Assembly: GCF_000024905.1 (NCBI RefSeq)
Contig: NC_013522.1
Coordinates: 1,426,001 to 1,490,000, forward strand
DNA from: Thermanaerovibrio acidaminovorans DSM 6589
GTDB lineage: Bacteria; Synergistota; Synergistia; Synergistales; Synergistaceae
Direction of reading: 5' to 3'
DNA length: 64,000 bases
Both the position numbers and the translations under genes were made by a program. This document shows positions 60,255 to 64,000 of this stretch, one piece after another (the stretch's first letter is position 1; each line of letters starts with the position of its first letter). The notes beneath the pieces were generated by a model. That model was not told the origin of the DNA. It ran no database searches and worked only from the letters and a program-made list of their open reading frames with translations.

Positions 60255-61742
60255 CTACGCCACCTCCCCATCGGACAGGGCCGACTTGAATCGGTTCAGC
60301 CTGGCGTCATCCACCGGCTCGGTGAACGCGCTCACAACCCAAACGGTTGCGAAGTTAAGGATCAGCCCCACGAACCCGGGCTGCAGATCGAACGGGGCCT
60401 TTATCCCCCCGAACTGGAACATGAACAGGGCGGACAGACCAACCACAAGGCCGCTGATCACCCCCCACTTGGTGGGTCTTTCGGAGAAGACCCCCAACAC
60501 CACCCCGGGGAAGAACTGGGTTATGCCCGAGTAGCCAACGATCAGAAGGTTAACCAGCATCGACGGGGCCAGGAAGGCGAAGACCAGCGCCACCACGGTG
60601 TAAAGCACCACCAGCCCCCTCCCCGCCCTCGCCACCTGCATGTCCGTCATCCGGGGGAGCAGGCCCTTCTGCATTATGTTCCGGGCGGTCAGGTTGGCGG
60701 CGGTAAGGATCAATCCCGATGAGGTGGATATGGAGGCCGCAAGGCCCCCGGCTCCCAGTAGCCCAACCACCCAAGGGGGCGTGCTGTCAAGAAGCGCCAC
60801 GAACATGGCGTGGTCCGGCTTGGCTATCTTGAGCCCGAAGGAGGGATCCACCGCCCCCTTGGCGGCCACCGCGAAGCCAACTATTATCACCGGCACCATG
60901 GCCAGCTGATACAGGGGCAGTATCACCGCGTTGCGCCTAACCACGTTCTCGTCCTTGGCGCTGTAGGTGGCGGCGAAAAGATGGGGCCACATCCAAAAGC
61001 CCAGCCCGGAAAGCAGGGCGGTGGAGGCGTACCAGAACATCCCGTTGCCCGATGTGTCCGGCAGCACCAGGTGCGTGGGCCTGAGCTCCGCCAAGGTCTC
61101 AAACATCCTACCAACCCCTCCGAAGTAGTTCCTGGACACCAGGAAGCCAACGGAGGCCATGCCGACCAGCATGATTATGGCCTGCATGAAGTTGGTCCAC
61201 CCTATACCCCTTAGGCCCGATACGTAGACGAAGATGACCGCCGCAACGAAGCTGATTAGAACCGCCCACTGCCAGCTTATGGCCCCCCCGGAGGCGAGCT
61301 GCACTATCATGCCGCTGCCCATTATCTGAAGCTGCAGGTAGGGGATTATGAACACCACCCCTATGATCGCCGCCAACACACCAAGCCCCTTGCTTCCGTA
61401 CCTGTCTTCCAGGTAGTCCGGCTGACTTATGTAGTTCATCCTCTTGCCCAGCCGGTTTATGCGTGGACCCAGGAGGAAGTATATGGCGTAGGCTATGGAA
61501 CCGTAGGCCAAGGCGTAGGTGATGCTCATACCCTTGCTGTAGGCCCACCCGGCCAGGCCCAGGAAGGCGAAGGAGCTGTATATCTCCGCCGCCGCGGTGG
61601 TGTAGAAGAGGATCAGGCCAAAGGACCTACCCGCCACGAAGTACTCCTCCATGCTGAAGGCCCTGTTACGCCCCGCCATTATCCCGACCACCGTGGTGGC
61701 CAGAAGCCAGCCGAATATGATCACAAGGGCAACGTTGATCAA
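60255..61742 (-). CDS. Sodium:solute symporter (SSS family, PanF-like)
   Basis: 495 aa from a TTG at 61742 that overlaps the DUF3311 stop as TTGA, with GGAGAGGGGGG upstream. Thirteen or so membrane spans. AEIYSSFAFLGLAGWAYSKG and ISQPDYLEDRYGSKGLGVLA are typical SSS motifs; GLRGIGWTNFMQAIIMLVGM carries the Na+-binding helix. Together with the DUF3311 protein it resembles pantothenate or monocarboxylate/amino-acid symporters. It is followed 4 nt later by the M20 hydrolase. Confidence 0.93.
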   Translation of the reverse strand: MINVALVIIFGWLLATTVVGIMAGRNRAFSMEEYFVAGRSFGLILFYTTAAAEIYSSFAFLGLAGWAYSKGMSITYALAYGSIAYAIYFLLGPRINRLGKRMNYISQPDYLEDRYGSKGLGVLAAIIGVVFIIPYLQLQIMGSGMIVQLASGGAISWQWAVLISFVAAVIFVYVSGLRGIGWTNFMQAIIMLVGMASVGFLVSRNYFGGVGRMFETLAELRPTHLVLPDTSGNGMFWYASTALLSGLGFWMWPHLFAATYSAKDENVVRRNAVILPLYQLAMVPVIIVGFAVAAKGAVDPSFGLKIAKPDHAMFVALLDSTPPWVVGLLGAGGLAASISTSSGLILTAANLTARNIMQKGLLPRMTDMQVARAGRGLVVLYTVVALVFAFLAPSMLVNLLIVGYSGITQFFPGVVLGVFSERPTKWGVISGLVVGLSALFMFQFGGIKAPFDLQPGFVGLILNFATVWVVSAFTEPVDDARLNRFKSALSDGEVA

Positions 61743-61966
61743 CGTCCATCCCCCCTCTCCTTGGTCCAATAGGCCATGGCTATCCATAGGGATGTGAAAA
61801 GGATCATCAGAGACTGCCAGAAGAGGAGGAACGGCATCCCCAAAACCATGGGCGTCAACCGATTAGCCAACCATGTCACCGGTGGCATGAACCCCAATAC
61901 GGCCAACACGAGAAAGACCAGGCCTCGTCTCTCGCCCCTCGTCAAACCCAATATTTTCACCCCCAT
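61739..61966 (-). CDS. DUF3311-type small subunit of the SSS symporter
   Basis: 75 aa with two membrane helices: LVFLVLAVLGFMPPVTWLAN and FLLFWQSLMILFTSLWIAMA, then a short basic/acidic tail. Such small proteins are regularly encoded right before SSS symporters. The ATG at 61966 has no ribosome-binding site; GGGGGTG followed 6 nt later by a TTG at 61951 is an alternative start that shortens it by five residues. Confidence 0.85.
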   Translation of the reverse strand: MGVKILGLTRGERRGLVFLVLAVLGFMPPVTWLANRLTPMVLGMPFLLFWQSLMILFTSLWIAMAYWTKERGDGR

Positions 61967-61989
61967 AAAATATATTTAAGATACCATGT

Positions 61990-62021
61990 TATGATATATC
62001 ATAGAGCCATTCCGGGGTCAA
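61990..62021 (-). promoter_or_regulatory. Promoter of the DUF3311-SSS-M20 operon with a 14-bp palindrome at the -10
   Basis: On the minus strand TTGACC (complement of 62016-62021), 17 nt, TATATC (complement of 61993-61998). TATGATATATCATA (61990-62003) is a perfect palindrome covering the -10 box and could be an operator. Confidence 0.5.
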
Positions 62022-62061
62022 TGGATAAAATGAGCCGGAAAATTAAGGCTTCTGCGCTCCA

Positions 62062-62094
62062 ATAAAAAACTCGAGGGCCGCCCAAGCGGCCCTC
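62062..62094 (-). terminator. Rho-independent terminator after the 57-aa gene
   Basis: GAGGGCCGC (62073-62081), loop CCAA, GCGGCCCTC (62086-62094). On the minus strand it is followed by GAGTTTTTTATT. Confidence 0.9.
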
Positions 62095-62155
62095 AGGAAA
62101 CCTCCGGCGTATTCAACTTTTCAGCTCTCCCTTGACCGATCCAAGGCATACCGCC

Positions 62156-62329
62156 CTATATGGAGAGGGGGGCCATCACTATGAAGGACACGCAGAGGCT
62201 CACCGCCCCAAAGAAGGCGTGGCGAACCCTGGAGGGCACCAGCATGTGAAGCCCCATGCCCACCACGTCCAATAGCTCCAGAAGCCCGAAGACCGAGAGA
62301 CAGAACGCCGCCAAAGCCAGGTACGTCAT
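62156..62329 (-). CDS. 57-aa small membrane protein
   Basis: An ATG at 62329 with a strong GGAGGT 10 nt upstream opens a frame of 57 codons to a TAG at 62156. The protein starts MTYLALAAFCLSVFGLLELL and ends VSLCVSFIVMAPLSI: two hydrophobic helices joined by a short loop (HMLVPSRVRHAFFG). A clean terminator 62 nt downstream supports a real short transcript. I recognise no family. It could be a subunit of a membrane complex, for example of the carboxyltransferase-linked sodium pump or of the neighbouring symporter, but nothing in it proves that. Confidence 0.7.
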   Translation of the reverse strand: MTYLALAAFCLSVFGLLELLDVVGMGLHMLVPSRVRHAFFGAVSLCVSFIVMAPLSI

Positions 62330-62479
62330 ACCAACCTACCTCCTCTCATGGTCTCACACCTAACTGGTCCTCTCTTACCATCCCCAGCTTGCCCATATGC
62401 TACAAAAACCCGTCCTTAATGTGAAGCTTTTCTCCACTTAACGTCAATAAATGCCATAAAAACCGCCGGGACCCGGCTT

Positions 62480-62531
62480 GACAAAATAAAATCCACCGCC
62501 TCGGGCCCCAGATGGGACCTGGACGGTGGAT
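62480..62531 (-). terminator. Rho-independent terminator after the carboxyltransferase gene
   Basis: ATCCACCG (62491-62498) pairs with CGGTGGAT (62524-62531), with further partial pairing inside. On the minus strand it is followed by TTTATTTTG. The rest of 62.33-62.58 kb is AT-rich and holds no gene that I can see. Confidence 0.75.
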
Positions 62532-62586
62532 CCTAAAAATGTAAAACCTTTGCTGGTTTAAAAGCCTTTCTACTTGCCCGGCCCCG

Positions 62587-64000
62587 CTACACCGGGTAGG
62601 CGGCCCCCTCCCGGAGCTCCTCGAAGCCCACGTCCCTCAGGGTGGACCGGGCGTACTTCCGGGGCAGGAAGTCCTTGGCCACCTGGGGGAACAGCACGTA
62701 GGACAGCACATCCTCGGGCTGAAGCACCCAGGGCTCCACCTCCCGGTAGGCCCTCTCCAGCTCGGGCTCCAGGAGCTCCCCGGGACGGCAGGTGATGGGC
62801 TCCTCGTCCCCAAGCACCTTCCGCTGGATCTCCGGGTCCACCGGCGCAGGGGTGCGGCCGTAGTAGCCCTGAAAGACCTGGCGGACCTCCTTGGGTACCA
62901 CCTTCCACCTCTCCCCCACCAGCACGTTGGCCGCCGCCTGGCTACCCACTATCTGGCTCGTGGGGGTCACCAGAGGAGGATAGCCCATCTCCTTCCTGAC
63001 CCGGGGCACCTCCTCCAGCACCTCCCTCAGCTTGTGAAGCGCCCCCTGCTCCTTGAGCTGGCTCTGCAGGTTGGAGTACATGCCACCGGGCACCTGGTAG
63101 ATCAGGATGTTTATATCTACCCCCTGAACCCCCATGATGAGCTTCGAGTACTTCTCCCTGAGACGCGAGAAGTGCTCCGCCACCGGCAACAGCTTCTCCA
63201 ACGATAGCCCGGTGTCGAAGGCCCCTCCCGCCAGGGCGGCCACCATGGTCTCCGTGGCGGGCTGGCTGGTCCCCATGGAGAAGGGGGATATGGCACAGTC
63301 CACCACGTCCGCCCCGGCCATTATGGACGCCAGGTACGTCATGGCGGCGAAGCCGCTGGTGTAGTGGCTATGGACCTGCAGGGGCACCCTGCCTATCCGG
63401 GACTTTATGGCGGACACCAGCTTCCCCGCCTCGGTGGGGGACAGAAGCCCCGCCATGTCCTTTATGCATATGGAGTCCGCCCCCATGGAGACCATATCCT
63501 CCGCCTGCTTCACGAAGGACTCCAGGGTGTGCACCGGCGATATGGTGTAGGAGATGGCCAGCTGCAGGTGAGCCCCCTCCCGCTTGACCTGGTCCGCCGC
63601 CACCTCCATGTTCCTAAGGTCGTTAAGGGCGTCGAAGATCCTTATGATGTCTATCCCGTTACCCACCGCCCTCTTCACGAACTCCCTGACCACGTCGTCC
63701 GCATAGTGCCGGTACCCCACCAGGTTCTGGCCCCTCAGAAGCATCTGGAGCTTGGTGTTGGGCATCCTGCGGCGGAGCTCCCGCAGCCTCTCCCAGGGAT
63801 CCTCGTCCAGGAACCGCATGCAGGCATCGAAGGTGGCGCCCCCCCAAACCTCCATGGAGTGGTACCCCACCTGGTCCATGGCCTCCGCTATGGGGATCAT
63901 GTCCTCGGTCCTGAGACGGGTGGCCATTATGGACTGATGGGCATCCCGGAAGGCGGTCTCGGTTATACCAATCCTGCGGGGACCGACCGCAAAGGGATCC
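62587..64000 (-). CDS. Carboxyltransferase subunit (oxaloacetate decarboxylase alpha / PycB-like), 5' end outside the window
   Basis: The frame stays open through 64000; the residues at the edge read DPFAVGPRRIGITETAFRDA, so the true start lies just beyond. The HMGL-like catalytic barrel has GITETAFRDAHQSIMATRLR (metal Asp) and YHSMEVWGGATFDACMRFLD. ADSICIKDMAGLLSPTEAGK holds the catalytic Lys, and VPLQVHSHYTSGFAAMTYLA the two metal His. The PYC/OADA domain follows (VPGGMYSNLQSQLKEQGALH). The protein ends FEELREGAAYPV without a biotinyl MKM domain, so biotin must be on a separate carrier. It acts in oxaloacetate or pyruvate carboxylation/decarboxylation. Confidence 0.92.
   Translation of the reverse strand, partial: DPFAVGPRRIGITETAFRDAHQSIMATRLRTEDMIPIAEAMDQVGYHSMEVWGGATFDACMRFLDEDPWERLRELRRRMPNTKLQMLLRGQNLVGYRHYADDVVREFVKRAVGNGIDIIRIFDALNDLRNMEVAADQVKREGAHLQLAISYTISPVHTLESFVKQAEDMVSMGADSICIKDMAGLLSPTEAGKLVSAIKSRIGRVPLQVHSHYTSGFAAMTYLASIMAGADVVDCAISPFSMGTSQPATETMVAALAGGAFDTGLSLEKLLPVAEHFSRLREKYSKLIMGVQGVDINILIYQVPGGMYSNLQSQLKEQGALHKLREVLEEVPRVRKEMGYPPLVTPTSQIVGSQAAANVLVGERWKVVPKEVRQVFQGYYGRTPAPVDPEIQRKVLGDEEPITCRPGELLEPELERAYREVEPWVLQPEDVLSYVLFPQVAKDFLPRKYARSTLRDVGFEELREGAAYPV

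Noticed and set aside
1-64000. CRISPR array, insertion sequence, prophage or integrase
   Set aside because: No spaced direct repeats, transposase, integrase or phage structural genes were seen; the only sizeable direct repeat is the tRNA-Glu unit.

Overview
The window is a GC-rich chromosomal segment (roughly two-thirds G+C by eye) from an anaerobic, amino-acid-using diderm bacterium. The gene set fits the phylum Synergistota best, for example Thermanaerovibrio or a close relative; this is an inference from content, not a database match. The clues are two complete branched-chain amino-acid (Liv) ABC systems, an SLH/porin-type outer-membrane barrel, an RND-TolC-adaptor pump, a Firmicutes-like ctsR-mcsA-mcsB-clpC operon in an outer-membrane bacterium, an ADP-forming acyl-CoA synthetase, many GTG/TTG starts with strong Shine-Dalgarno sites, and sigma-70-like promoters.

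Layout. 1-7.3 kb: the 3' part of a PAS histidine kinase, an acyltransferase, a secreted DUF4139 protein, and a minus-strand trio (histidine phosphatase, MobA-like NTP transferase fused to an HD domain, XdhC) that looks like molybdoenzyme maturation. 7.4-13.7 kb: a TetR regulator with its operator and an RND permease-TolC-adaptor operon. 13.7-15.4 kb: two identical tRNA-Glu(CTC) units, each with promoter and terminator, bracketing a decayed outer-membrane porin gene. 15.4-21.6 kb: MATE exporter, rlmN with an unusual basic low-complexity tail, glyA, a LolA/DUF4412-like secreted protein and an NSS symporter. 21.9-26.6 kb: tRNA-Ala(GGC) and Liv operon 1 (livH-M-G-F-K). 26.6-32 kb: a phosphodiester glycosidase-like protein, MscS, a small membrane protein, NhaC and an SDH-type membrane Clp-fold protease. 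32-36.7 kb: ctsR-mcsA-mcsB-clpC with a clear CtsR box over the promoter. 36.7-45.3 kb: plsY, ADP-forming acyl-CoA synthetase, an unrecognised 387-aa protein, ygiQ, galE, tRNA-Leu(GAG) and a two-PDZ secreted protein. 45.3-50.8 kb: ylxM-ffh-rpsP-khpA-rimM-trmD-rplS, whose promoter lies inside a perfect 21-bp inverted repeat, plus two small Cys-containing proteins. 50.8-53.7 kb: FAH-family hydrolase, MalY-type C-S lyase and gpmA. 53.7-62.3 kb: Liv operon 2 with its own FCD regulator, then an M20 amidohydrolase with an SSS symporter and DUF3311 partner, and a 57-aa membrane protein. 62.6 kb to the end: a carboxyltransferase (OadA/PycB-like) gene running off the window.

How the genes work together. 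The theme is capture and breakdown of amino acids and peptides (two Liv systems, NSS and SSS symporters, M20 hydrolase, C-S lyase, SHMT), energy recovery from acyl-CoA (ADP-forming synthetase), Na+ handling (NhaC, NSS, SSS), and stress proteolysis (CtsR/McsAB/ClpC plus an adjacent membrane Clp-fold protease). I see no CRISPR array, prophage or insertion sequence. The points most worth following are the RlmN tail, the TrmD fusion to a degenerate second methyltransferase-like domain, the promoter-in-hairpin before the SRP/ribosomal operon, the tRNA-Glu duplication around a dead porin gene, the possible sharing of a TetR operator between two efflux loci, and the unrecognised 387-aa protein.
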